A stretch of 37,437 nt of DNA from Oehlia diaphana (GCA_003833135.1 QZLH01000449.1:46150-83586); one strand, 5' to 3'; shown: positions 1-10,236, counted from the first letter of the stretch. Program-made: numbers and translations. The notes: generated from the letters alone by a model not told the origin.

Positions 1-92
1 ACTATAGCTCATTCGAATCGTCTCATTGCAACGATTCAAATGAGCTATTGTGCATCTCTGTACGATCGTTGGTTGCCGAGATACCCAAAAAT
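1..92. repeat. Single divergent copy of the quasi-palindromic repeat unit
   Basis: The first 92 bases carry the block order seen in the four units at 1336-1980: TAGCTC, then GAATCGTCTCATTG, then CATCTCTGTACGATCG and a closing CCGAGATA. It may continue beyond the window edge. No coding content was recognised. Confidence 0.5.
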
Positions 93-99
93 TTGAAGT

Positions 100-185
100 T
101 AATCCGAATATCCGGATTTAATCCTATGATAATCCGGATTGATCCGGGCGGATTACGGATTGTAAAATTTCATCCGGATCGCATC
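100..185. repeat. TCCGGATT-rich repeat fragment
   Basis: The motif ATCCGGATT and variants recur on both strands in about 85 bp (ATATCCGGATTTAATCC, AATCCGGATTGATCCGG, CATCCGGATCGCATCTC). This looks like a fragment of a small inverted-repeat transposon. The covering 67-codon frame (48-251) has no recognisable domain and crosses two different repeats, so it is not called a gene. Confidence 0.4.
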
Positions 186-352
186 TCTAGTCCACTGGAC
201 TTAGTGTTATGGTCCAATTTTTTAAGTGGACCAGTCCAATTAACCAACTAAAAATTATATGTAATGGACTGGAACTGGACTGGAACTGGACTTAATATAT
301 TGGACTAGTCCAGTCCAGTTAAATTTTTTTAAATTGGATTTAGTCCAGTGGC
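186..352. mobile_element. TGGACTGGAACTGGACT-rich foldback element, possibly hAT-like
   Basis: The segment opens with AGTCCACTGGACTTAG and closes with TTAGTCCAGTGGCCAACACTG, so its ends are inverted repeats. The interior is made of short GGACTGGAACT repeats. Read from the right the terminus is CAGTGTTGGCCACTGG, which resembles hAT-type termini. That family assignment is an inference, and no clean target duplication is visible. Confidence 0.35.
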
Positions 353-1130
353 CAACACTGGGTTCACTGGCAGATCACGAATTAATTATTAAAAATATAA
401 AATCAGAAATACTGTAGCGAATGATCAATCATGTGACTAAAATTCGGCCTAATCACGAGATGACGATCAATGTTCGAAATGTTACATATATGTAACATAT
501 CAAATATGTTCAATTTATTTAATAAATGCAATATGTTAGATATTTTTAGTCTAGTATTTTTACATATAAAATAGACCTGTAAAGAAGAGCATTAAAAAAT
601 GTATCAGTTGATTAGGATTTAATTAATAAATAAAGTTTATCTTTAAATATACACTTTGATTTTTGAGTTTTGCTAATCTGTGACCTTTATTTGTATCTGA
701 GTGTATGTACTAGTGTTGAGTGATACACTATTTACATCCGATCAGTTCAATTTTAGTATTAATGACAATCCATTAATTATAACCTTCTGCCTAAACCCAA
801 ATTATAAATTTATATACATAGCTTAAACCTAAGCATACAAGAACTGACTTATAACAATACTATTAATACTAAAATTTTATCTAAAATTCAATTCAGTATC
901 CAACTTTAATGCCAATTTCAGGATCCCATTTACTATTAAAATAGATCACTCTGTAATTTAAAGTAAGATTTTTCCTTTTTAGTTAATTAACTAATAGAAT
1001 TTAAGCAAATTCTAAAGTAAGGTTTTATATGAAAGTAAAATTTCTACCAATGATATATCTTAGTAGTAGATAGGGTCCTGCTAATTTTCTATAATAAATA
1101 ATAAAAAACATTTAAATTTAACATTTTTTT
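353..1130. other. AT-rich stretch without a recognisable gene
   Basis: No coding frame with domain character was seen. The one local structure is a perfect 16-bp palindrome at 481-496 (GTTACATATATGTAAC). Confidence 0.6.
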
Positions 1131-1135
1131 AATAT

Positions 1136-1315
1136 AGTCAATTCCCTTTATAGTCACTTTTATTATAGTCATATTCTACTATATAATCACGCCAGTTGGA
1201 TGTTTAAAACATTTTATTATTAAAATCTATTCTATATAGTCACAATCCATCTATAGTCACTATCACACCTATTTTCAAAAATCTCATATTAAAAAGTACT
1301 ATTTATAGTCATGGT
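1136..1315 (+). repeat. Degenerate TATAGTCA direct-repeat cluster
   Basis: TATAGTCA or TATAATCA occurs repeatedly at irregular spacing (for example CTTTATAGTCACTTTTATTA and CTATAGTCACTATC). The same motif returns at 2055-2063 (TATAGTCAC) and, reversed, near the right end of the pogo-like element (GTGACTATA, about 6770). Subterminal direct repeats of this kind are common in cut-and-paste transposons; that link is inference. Confidence 0.5.
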
Positions 1316-1335
1316 TATATAAAAAATATAATAAA

Positions 1336-1980
1336 TTTCTCAGCATTCAATGATTGTAGAAAGTTGTAATACAGCTCGTTAGAATTGTCTTATTGAGATG
1401 AATTGAATGGTGGTAGTTTCATCTTTCTACAATTACTAGCTGATGAGATATTTAGTAAAATATTAAAAATTAGCATTTTAATATTTCTTGATTTACGTTT
1501 ACTGTACTGCTAAACATTTTGCTTAATATCTCAGCATCTAGTTGATTGTAAAAAGATTAATAATAGCTCTTTAGAATCATCTAATCAAGGTGAATCAAAT
1601 AGTGGTAAAATTATCTTTCTAGATGCTATAAATCACGAGATATACAAAAAAAGTTAAAATAATAAATTAATAGATAAGTCACGATCTATCATATCTAGAA
1701 AGATGATCTTACCATCATTTGATTTGTCTCAATTAGACGATTCTAAAGAGTTATTAATCATCCTTTTATAATCACTAGATACTGAGATATTAAGCAAAAC
1801 ATTTAGCAGTACAGTAAACGTAAATTAAGAAATATTAAAATATTGATTTTTGACATTTTGCTAAATATCTCATCAGCTAGTGATCATAGAAAAATGAAAC
1901 TACCACCATTCGATTCATCTCAATGAGGTGATTCTAACAAGTTGTGTTTCATCTTTCTACAATTACTGGTTGCTGATTTA
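1336..1980. repeat. Four-unit nested inverted repeat (long foldback)
   Basis: Four copies of a roughly 115-bp quasi-palindromic unit occur at about 1336-1453 (A), 1526-1643 (B), 1676-1790 (C) and 1864-1980 (D). Each starts near TATCTCAGCATCTAG and ends near CTAGCTGATGAGATAT. Units A and B plus their spacer (TTTACGTTTACTGTACTGCT) are the reverse complement of C and D plus theirs (AGCAGTACAGTAAACGTAAA). The result is a long imperfect hairpin of about 280-bp arms built from smaller hairpins. No ORF of interest lies inside. Confidence 0.85.
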
Positions 1981-2700
1981 ATAATATATATATATATATT
2001 TTAATAAAGTATAATAAAATGTATTAAAAATTTAATAATTATATATGTTTTGTATATAGTCACACTTCTTTATAATCATGGAAAATGGCTTGTCCTATAT
2101 GTGTAACAAGACGAACTGTACCTACACAATAAAGGTAATGTACAGTCATGTCAGAAAGTATTGCCTGATTTTGTATTGTGTATAAAGAGAGTTAACTATA
2201 ATTAGTTCTAATTGGTTTAATTAAATTATTATTTTCAATTAAATTATTTTATTATTGTTCATTATGTAGATTACAATTCCACCATATTTGAAGGTTATCT
2301 AAAGCAGAAGCAAATCACATAATTTGATATAATTTTGATTAGATTAATTTATTATAAGCAAAAATTAATATAAACTTTAAAATTATAAAATAAGCGCATT
2401 TTAATTTACTTTGCAAGTTTATTTAAGAAAAAAAAATGGATTTTGAATATTATTTTACATATTAATAAATAAAATTTTGCTGATCATATCTAAAAATAAA
2501 TATTAAAAATGAAAAAGTCAAATAAATCAAAAACAGAATTCAAAACCCTACTCTAGCAAGTAAACTTGTAAATTGGGCAAAAATGCATTTAGTATATGTA
2601 TTTAGAATGATTATATATATAGTAAAAAAATTTATTTATGAAAAATATTTTTTCAAAGTCACATGATTTATTTCCCATTTTAGAATATCCTTTATATTTG
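1981..2700. other. AT-rich stretch without a recognisable gene
   Basis: Low-complexity AT DNA. It carries one more TATAGTCAC motif (2055-2063) followed by TATAATCATGG, echoing TATAGTCATGG at 1305-1315 on the other side of the four-unit repeat. Nothing else stands out. Confidence 0.6.
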
Positions 2701-2707
2701 GCTAAAT

Positions 2708-3335
2708 GTAATCTTTTTCTAATGATAAATCATTCAAGAAATCTATCTTATTATTAATTACTGCATATTTATTATAAAATATTACATATTTATATATAAC
2801 TGTATCCTTCTTAAACTTTTTTATAATGTAAATATTTTTTTTCTCTATTATTTTAATTTTCCAATTGATTTTATAAAAATATGTTAATTTCACCATATTT
2901 AATGTAATGTTTTTTTTAATAATAAATTATTTAAAAAGTCTATTTTATTATAGGATTTTGGACATCTCTAAAATAGGTTATAAGTCACACTTTTAGCAAA
3001 TTAGCCCATTTTTTAGGGGTCTAAAAAATCATTTTTTGTAAATATCTTGACATCTAGTAGTCCAATTTCAATGAACTTTTTTTTTAATTATAGAGTTAAA
3101 TGCAGATTATAAAATAAAAAAAGTTCATCAAAATTAAATCACTAGATGCTAATATTTTTACAAAAAATAATTTTTTGAAATTAATAAAAAGTGGTATTTT
3201 TGACCAAAAGAATTATGACCTTTATATTAGATATCTAGGTCCTCTTATTATTAGTCACTGCATATTTACTATAAAATATTATATGTTCATATATAACTAC
3301 ATCTTCTTAGACTTCATCATGATGTGAATACATGA
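2708..3335. repeat. Interrupted direct duplication
   Basis: A segment at 2708-2845 (AATGATAAATCATTCAAG, TTACTGCATATTTATTATAA, CTGTATCCTTCTTA) recurs, diverged, as 2915-2951 plus 3242-3335 (AATAATAAATTATTTAAA, TCACTGCATATTTACTATAA, CTACATCTTCTTAGA). The second copy is split by the element at 2952-3241. On the minus strand both copies keep the residues VIYxxxIFYxKYAVxNNK, so a short ancestral coding unit is possible but unproven. Confidence 0.6.
2952..3241. mobile_element. MITE-like foldback inserted in the duplicated segment
   Basis: Inner arms at about 3020-3085 and 3113-3180 are inverted copies of each other (CATCTAGTAGTCCAATTTCA against the complement of TTAAATCACTAGATG). The outer ends start AGGATTTTGGACATCT and finish AGATATCTAGGTCCT, which are imperfect inverted repeats. 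The insertion is located by comparison with the uninterrupted copy at 2708-2845; TTATTAT-like sequence on both sides could be the target duplication. Confidence 0.5.
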
Positions 3336-3339
3336 ATTT

Positions 3340-3792
3340 ATTATATAATATAATATATGAATAATAATGTTCTATTGTCATTTTTTTTTTGTTTTTTTTT
3401 CCAATTTTTGGTAATAAATATGAATAAAATAAGTCTTATTATAATTCACAAAAAAAATTATAATATCATAGATTTTTTTCAAAATTCACCTATAAAAGAA
3501 TAGACACATAGTAATGTATTAGATTACTATAGTATATTGTCAAAATAATGACAAAAAAGTTTGAGAGATTATCAGAGAAGAATTAAGCAACTCCAAAAAT
3601 AATACTCTTGATTATTCTAAAATAGAAAAAATGGATAATATAATAGATAATTGGTAAATAAGTAAATTATTTTTAATTGTAAAAATATTGAACAATATGT
3701 AAATTTTCTTGATTATATTTTAGTTAACCCTTTTATTTTTTTTTAAGCATGAGAAAGAAATCTTAAAAGAAATAAATATATAGTATAGTTAA
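3340..3792. other. AT-rich stretch without a recognisable gene
   Basis: No coding or structural signal could be supported here beyond short homopolymers. Confidence 0.5.
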
Positions 3793-4733
3793 TTTCTAGT
3801 ATTAAAAATACGACTTAGTACAAGTTCTGATCAAGACAATTCTTTTCTAAAATATGAATAAAAATGGAAGAATATTTCACTTGAACAATTATTAGTTTAA
3901 AATTCAAAATATATATAATCAGATTGTAATGCAAATAGTACAAATACTATTAATTATATTAAATATATCAAAAAATGCATTTCTGAAATGGCTGAACTTA
4001 GATCAAACTAGAAGAATTCTTTATATGAACAATTGTTAAGTATAGGAAATACTACTTGAGAAATATCAATTCAAAATATAACAATTGATAGTATTACTAC
4101 TCAAGATATATCATTACAAGATGTGACTATTAATAGCAAATCTACTTAAATAGATAAAATACATAACCTATATACTATTAATAAAAATATTGCTACTTGA
4201 ATAACATCATTCTAAAATTCAATAATTGATAGTAGTATTCGTTAGTTTAGAATCAGGTATCTGCAGCTATTATTATAAAATTCTGTATATTTGTATTATT
4301 CTTTACAAATTTAATTGTTAATAAAAAATAAAAATAAAAGACAAATCAGCCCATATGTATTGACAAAAGTATTGCTACTTGAAGATTGATAGCAGTTCTA
4401 TTCAAATAAATAGGATACATAACTTACATACTTAATATTGATAAAGGTATTATGTATCATTCCAAAACATGATTGAAATAGATGGGATACATAACTTAAG
4501 TACTGTTAACAGATGTATTACTACTTAAAATATATCATTTTAAGATATGACTCAAATTACTAATAGGACATATAACCTAAGTATTGTTGACAAATATATT
4601 GCTATTCGAATAATATTATTTTAAGATGCAATTCAAATAAATGGAATACATAATTTAAGTACTATTAATGAAAGTATTACTATTTAAGTAACATCATTTT
4701 AAAATTCAATAATTAATAGCGGTTTTACTCAAA
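3793..4733 (+). pseudogene. Decayed reading frame with about 110-bp internal repeats
   Basis: One forward frame stays protein-like from about 3793 to 4242 if single stops are ignored. It includes stretches such as LSTSSDQDNSFLKYE, CISEMAELRSN and SIQNITIDSITTQDISL. The stops (TAA, TAG, TGA) fall where Gln, Arg or Trp would be one transition away; for example TCT ACT TAA sits where a sister repeat has ACT CAA. From about 4120 to 4733 a degenerate unit of about 110 bp recurs, with the core ATACATAACTTAAGTACTATTAAT. The family is not recognised. It could be part of an old repetitive host gene or a transposon protein. The pogo-like element begins at its right edge. Confidence 0.4.
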
Positions 4734-5039
4734 TACAGTTAACTCTCTATAAATATATGCCTTTTAGAATCAGATATTAGATATAAACATGTACTTATAA
4801 AAGGTATGTAATTATAGTATATATATAAAAATTTAAATTTTACATTACAAATATACCAAAACAATTTATTATATTGTATTATGTAATTATGTATTAGTTT
4901 TAATAATAAAAATAATTATTAACTAAAGTATTAATATATAGTAATTTGTATTTATTTTTTCCTAACAAATTTTTAATTATATTAAGTAATTTTATTTGCT
5001 CATTTAAATTCTCTTATTAAAGTAAAAATGTGTGTATAA

Positions 5040-6640
5040 TATTCAAACTCTTTAATGTTACATTAGTACTAATAGTTATTACTTCAATAATCAATACTAT
5101 CATCCATTTCATTTAAATCATTCAAATCATTAGTATTTTCTTTAAATTATTTTTCAAAATTTCTATAAATTTTGTAATATTTTCAGGGACTTCATAAACA
5201 ATATTCTCTTTAGAAATATTTAAGAATTCTTTTACTTTTATTGAATTAGAAAGATTTATAATTTCAAACATCCTGAAGATTTCATTAAGTATAAGGTTAT
5301 CAGCTTCAGTATCATCAGTTTCAATATAATTTTCATCTAAACAATCAGTATTAGAAAGAATCTTAGTGTGATTTCAATAATTAATAATTATTTCTGTTGT
5401 AATTTCATTCCAACCTTAAATGATATATTGAATTGTTTATAAGGTGCTCATTTTTAAATCTTGTATATATTGATAATTTCAATCTATTTTAATATCTAAT
5501 TAAAGGAAATGATTTAAAAAATAATTAATAAAAAAAAAAAATTAATAATTAAATATTATTAATAATCATTACATACTGAATATGACAATAATAATAATAT
5601 TTTTAAAAAATATAATTATTTCAAAATCCATTAGTTAGATCTTTTAAAATTATGTTTAGTGATAAAAAGTGAATATCAACATTTAAAAGATTCAAACCCT
5701 CTATTTTGTGGTTTGAGTTGTCAAGTAATAGCAGAATATATTATTCTTTATGCTTTTAACTAACCTGTCAATCAAAATCATAAAGCCAATCTTAAAAAAG
5801 AGTTATAAGTATTTATGTCTTAATATTATTTCAGTATATTATTGATAGATTGCAAATATTAATATTTTTAAAATACCATAGATTTGCATATTTTCAGTTA
5901 TTAGAAGAGCATTTACACATAATATTATAGATAGACATTCCTTATTTTTTTACATCTAAAAATATATTTTATGATTAATATTTGATCTGGTTCTGATCTG
6001 CAAGAGTATTTTCAATAAAAATATTAATAAATTATAATAATAATTTGATAATATATTAATAGAAAAGTCCAGTATATAAAATCTATGTGTACAATGTGTA
6101 TATGTGTATATTGAAAATTTTTGTGCATATATGATATCATCAAAAATGTGCACATTTTACACATAGAAATTTTTATAATAATATTTCCAATCTTTTTTTT
6201 TATATATGTTCTTTAATTCTTTTAACATATTATATATATAGTATAAAAATTTGTGCACATTAAAAATTTTTGTGCACATCTAATATTACAAAAATATGCA
6301 TATTATGCACATAACTTTTGGTTTAAATTTTACATACTAAAAAAGCTCTGTCTTATTCATATTATAAATCCTTTCAAGTAAATAATTAGCACATTTTTTA
6401 TGTAATATTGATAAAATTTCAAGAATAGCAATTTGATTAGCAAATATTACTTTTCCTTAAAGCTTTTGCTGATAAATTTCATTATACTTTTTAAATCCTT
6501 GAAGCCAACTATTAGAAAATTGCAATTTATTTTTAAAAATTCCCAACCCTTTCACTATTAGTTTGGTTTTTTTAATTAAAATTGCATTATTTAAAATTGT
6601 TCAATGCTAATAATTCAGCATAAGCTCCTTTAAATTAAAC
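5040..6640 (-). pseudogene. Transposase relic, pogo/CENP-B type with DDE domain
   Basis: Three minus-strand blocks read as one decayed transposase. Block 1 (about 6640-6325) contains LQFSNSWLQGFKKYNEIYQQ and, later, IYNMNKTELF, matching the end of a CENP-B helix-turn-helix domain and the IYNMDETGLF start of the DDE domain. Block 2 (about 5795-5630) reads DWLYDFD then ILLLLDNSNHKIEGLN and VDIHFL, the second catalytic Asp region. Block 3 (about 5412-5100) reads WNEITTEIIINY, NHTKIL and a DDT-containing acidic tail, as in pogo C-termini. Stops sit where Gln and Trp codons are expected. The stretch between blocks 1 and 2 is replaced by hairpin-rich DNA, so no functional protein can be made. Confidence 0.7.
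6083..6325. repeat. GTGCACAT hairpins nested in the transposase relic
   Basis: 6083-6166 is an imperfect hairpin: CTATGTGTACAATGTG at the left pairs with CACATTTTACACATAG at the right. A second set of GTGCACAT repeats follows at 6249-6325. It occupies the place where the middle of the transposase DDE domain should be, suggesting a nested insertion. Confidence 0.5.
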
Positions 6641-6904
6641 CCAAGTTCTGAATAATTTTATACTCAGTATACTGTTACATTAACAAATTATTTTATAATA
6701 ATAATATACTTACCTACAATAATTACACTAAGCCTTTTCATTATTTTTCACTAACGTGAAATGTGACTATACAGAGCTATAAGTCCTTGTTACCTGCACT
6801 TTCGCCTAAACTGTCACTTATTTCAAAAGTAGTAAAAAAAGATGATCATATAATCGATCATTTAAATAAGTTCATATAATTGCAGATCTTAAAATATTTA
6901 ATCT

Positions 6905-7075
6905 AGGTTTACTTGAGTCGAGTTGAGTATTAATTTAACTCGAAATTAACTCAAATCAGAATTAACTCGTGACTCGAATTGATTATTATGTAATGGAAAA
7001 TTCTTGAATTGAACTTAACTCAACTTGACTCGACTCGCAAGTTGACCCAGGTTGACTCGACTCATCTGAAGCTCT
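6905..7075. mobile_element. MITE-like foldback with GAGTCGAGTTGAG ends
   Basis: The left end TTGAGTCGAGTTGAG and the right end CTCAACTTGACTCGACTC are inverted repeats around about 90 bp that itself carries AACTCG motifs on both strands. The right end has an extra partial copy (GGTTGACTCGACTCATC). There is no coding capacity. Confidence 0.55.
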
Positions 7076-8199
7076 AAATGTAATAAAATTTTGAAGCTTT
7101 GACTAGTACTTTATAGATTAAAAAAAATAGATGTTGACTTTATTTTTATTTTATAATTTAAATAATTTTTGATTTTGATTTTATAATTTATTATATATAA
7201 CTGGCTGGCTAGTTATAGATTGGATTAGATTTATGAGATATATTTGCTGGCAAGTAAGATGCAAATTATTTATAGTAGGTTTGATTCTTGTAATTTTTTC
7301 TTTAAATAAGGAGTACTGCTTCTTTTGAATATAATAATAATAAAATAAATAAATAAATAATGTAAATATATAAAAATAAACTAGAAAAATGAAAATCATT
7401 GAGAGTCTGTTGATTAATACGCTTAATAGTAACAATAATTTTATATATATGGTTACAAAAATGTGACACAGTATTACAAAATGTGTTGCTAAAAATAAAG
7501 CATTACAAAAAATATGATACAAAACATAAAAGGAAATAAGCAGGGCTAATTATAGTGATATAGGTGGAAGGAAGGAAAAATATATGGGTTAAACTGGTAC
7601 TACAAATTTATCTAGTTCTGTATAATAAATAGTCCTTCACTATGCTCTGGACAATTAAATACAATATAATTGTATATTGATTATATATTACTAAAATTCA
7701 ATATAATTTGGAATTTAAAGAGATTTGGAATTGCAATTTTAATTAAAGTATTATATATATAACAGATAAGTTAATTCAAAAAAAAAGCTTTTCCTTTATA
7801 TTAAACTTTAATTAAAATTTCTGCCAGAATTTGAAATATAATAATTTGGCATTCAGCCATCCAGTTCATGTGATTTTGAAAGCTTTCAATATACTAGTTT
7901 AAAACTGTATAGATCCAATTATTAAAAGACACTCCAAAGCTCTGGTCAGAATTAAACCATAATGTTAGCCGAAATTAACCGAAATTACAATGCGGATTTA
8001 CTACCCATCTGATAATCAACAAGGCGATTTTTTTCCTATAATTTTTCTGTTACTGATACTACCAATACTACTGGAGATATCTTTATGAAGTCAAGGATGA
8101 AGCAGGGATGAAACCACAATTGCAGAACAAATATGCGCTCTAAATTTTGGATCCCACTTCTTAGCATTAATTTGGGGACATTACTGTCTAGTAGCCATT
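7076..8199. other. AT-rich stretch without a recognisable gene
   Basis: The 113-codon minus frame at 7181-7522 is low-complexity, aromatic/leucine-rich translation of AT repeats and is not called. A slightly less AT-rich patch at about 7920-8180 has no recognised product. Confidence 0.55.
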
Positions 8200-8205
8200 T
8201 TGTAA

Positions 8206-8329
8206 TATAACGTCTAGGTGCATTATAGTCTACTTAGGTAATAGATTATATTATACCCAAATAGACTATAACGTCCAGCTACGGAGTTATATTGATTGAG
8301 ACGTTATAGTATATATATACTATAACGTC
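8206..8329. repeat. ATAACGTC inverted-repeat cluster with a perfect 30-bp palindrome
   Basis: 8300-8329 is a perfect palindrome with half-site GACGTTATAGTATAT. TATAACGTC also occurs near 8208-8216 and 8267-8276, so the motif appears several times within about 125 bp on both strands. It is probably a remnant of transposon ends or a small foldback. Confidence 0.6.
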
Positions 8330-8510
8330 TGCAATATTTGACTATTACTTTTTAAACAATGCAATATTAAATCCGTATTTACCCTTTTTGGAAAGTACTT
8401 AATTATTGCACAGATTTGGATTTGATATTAAAAGTATATTAAATAGTTAAATAGTCTCCTGCGGAGCCAGGATCAACCAATCAAATTTGATTTATCCAAT
8501 ATAAAAGTTT

Positions 8511-8532
8511 ATTCGGCACCAAAGTGCCGAAT
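8511..8532. repeat. TTCGGCAC hairpin
   Basis: ATTCGGCAC, a short CAAA loop and GTGCCGAAT form a compact hairpin. A related hairpin (CTCGGCAC/GTGCCGAG) lies at 13774-13798, so this is probably a dispersed genomic motif. Confidence 0.6.
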
Positions 8533-8774
8533 AACTTATAATTATTTTTTGACTTTAATAACTTAAATTCTAATAAAGAAGATTTACAGAGTACATGTGA
8601 TTCGGATAATAAATAAAAGGTTAACTGGTTAACTATATTAAATTGTGATTATAATTGAATTTTTAATATAAAAAGAATATTTTATCACAAATTTGTAATT
8701 TGTAAATATTTCCCTTACGCAATTAACTTTAAAAATTTTTATGACTGATCCTTTTTTTTTTTATCCAGGTATAA

Positions 8775-9247
8775 TGTAAATCTGATTACGAGTATGATCT
8801 ACTAGGTGATCAACTAGGCAGCAAAGTTTCAGTCAACAAGAACAACCGGATCACAAATTCCAAGTTTGATATAGAGGGATTATCGTTGGGAAAAAATGTA
8901 AATCAATTGACAAAGGTTGATTCACTTGATAAGAAATGTTGATTCACTTGATAAGAAGGTTGATTCACTTGATAGATTTGATTCACTTGATAAGAAGGTT
9001 TGATACACTTGATAAGAAGCTTGATTCTCCCGATAAAAGGCTGAAAGCAGATGATTCTCCCGATAAAAAGGCTGAAGCAGATTCCTTGATAAAAAAAGTT
9101 GATTATCCCGACAAAAAGGTTGAAGCAGATTCCTTGATAGAAAAGGTGATTCTCCCGAGTAAAAAGGGTGAAGCAGATTCCTTGATAAAAAAAATTGATT
9201 CTCCCGATAAAAAGGTTGAAACAGATTCCTTGATGAAAAAAAGTTGA
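8775..9247 (+). pseudogene. Exon-like frame leading into a heptad-repeat coding array
   Basis: A forward frame of 56 codons (8775-8942) reads like protein: DQLGSKVSVNKNNRITN, KFDIEGLSLGKNV, then TKVDSLDKK. Translation then continues after a 1-nt shift as VDSLDKK units, a 7-residue pattern with hydrophobic residues at positions 1 and 4, and then about 16-residue units such as KKVEADSLIKKIDSPD up to the stop at 9247. The V/L spacing is what a coiled coil would show. A T-tract plus ATCCAG at about 8752-8768 could be a 3' splice site. The 1-nt shift at the A run near 8934 breaks the frame, so this is either a pseudogene, an assembly error, or exons joined differently. The family is not recognised. 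Confidence 0.35.
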
Positions 9248-9700
9248 TTCTCCCGAATAAAAAGGGTGAAACAAATTTTTTAAAGTTTGATTCTCTCGAT
9301 AAAATTGGTCAATTTCCCGGATAAAAGGTTGAGCCACTTGATAAAATTGGTCAATTTCCTGGATAAAAGGTTGAGCCACTTGATAAAGTCGGTCAATTTC
9401 CTCAATTCCCTGTATTAAAGGTTGATTTTCCTGATAAAATCGGTCAACTTTCTCAATTCACTGGATAAAAAGGTTGATTTCCCCGATAAAAATATTTTAA
9501 ACTTCGCATATAATCAGCCGTTCCCTTGATAAAGGTTGATTTTATCGAAGGAATCGATCGGAAATCAACCTTTTATCGAGGAATCTGAAGAAATTGGGGG
9601 AATTGGGGAAATTGACCGATTTTATCAGTGAAGGGACTGAAGATTGTACTCCTTTGTAAAAACGGTCGACTCCTTCGATAAAAGATTGTAAAAACTGTTA
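8917..9700. repeat. Minisatellite of 21-bp and 47-49-bp units with an inverted tail
   Basis: 21-bp units (GATTCACTTGATAAGAAGGTT) at about 8930-9020 grade into 47-49-bp units (GATTCTCCCGATAAAAAGG, then TTGAAGCAGATTCCTTGA) to about 9290, then into TCAATTTCCTGGATAAAAGG units to about 9500. From about 9550 the motif appears in the opposite orientation (GAAATCAACCTTTTATCGAG). Both strands stay open over hundreds of bases because of the repetition; the minus-strand frame over 8903-9379 is therefore not called. Confidence 0.85.
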
Positions 9701-10131
9701 ATGACTTCCGACAAGTTAAATAATTCCATCATTTATAATTAGTCAAAAAAAATATATATATTTATATTATATATATTATATACAAATAAAATTTTTTTAA
9801 TTATAAAACAAATTTAATCGTTACAATGTTACAATGATACAGTACATACAATGATTATAATTAAATTAGATCTTTTTTAAACAGGGGGTTACAGGGGTTA
9901 CTTATTAATTCTTAACAAAAAAGGTTAAAAATTTAAAAAATTTAATGCGATCAAATGATCTCGTGGGAATTGGTTTACTGGTTTATATGTTACCTAAAAA
10001 AACTAATAAGAGATATTTATTTACAGTTTACAGATTAATAAGATTAATAATAGAAAAAAAAGTGTAATTTTCGCGTCATAAAAACCACTTTATATGATTT
10101 TTTTTTTTTATTTTTATTTTTTATTTTTATT

Positions 10132-10133
<2 letters not shown>

Positions 10134-10165
<32 letters not shown>
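10134..10165. repeat. Poly(T) tract, 32 bp
   Basis: Uninterrupted T run preceded by mixed T-rich, A-interrupted sequence from about 10098. Confidence 0.95.
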
Positions 10166-10170
<5 letters not shown>

Positions 10171-10236
10171 GAAACTAATTAATGCGAGGTCATAAAACTG
10201 TTATAAATTTAATTTTATTATTATTGGTAGAATCTT

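Larger units (their letters stand above)
4736..6813 (-). mobile_element. Dead pogo/Tigger-like DNA transposon
   Basis: The left end reads TA then CAGTTAACTCTCTATAA (TA at 4734-4735). The right end finishes in AACTG at 6813, giving CAGTT on both outward ends. The span of about 2.08 kb is a usual size for pogo elements. Between the ends, minus-strand fragments of a CENP-B/pogo transposase lie in the correct order. Near the right end GTGACTATACAGAGCTATAA resembles the TATAGTCA repeats at 1136-1315. The right-hand TA target base pair is not preserved (TC follows), and the termini are otherwise eroded, so the exact edges are inference. Confidence 0.55.

Noticed and set aside
7181..7522. 113-codon minus frame rich in Leu, Ile, Phe and Tyr
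   Set aside because: Looks like a membrane protein only because of AT-rich codons; there is no domain, no promoter and no repeat of protein-like spacing.
8903..9379. 158-codon minus-strand frame across the minisatellite
   Set aside because: It is open only because the repeat lacks stops in that frame. The Phe/Tyr-rich translation has no protein character, and the opposite strand has the better coding case.
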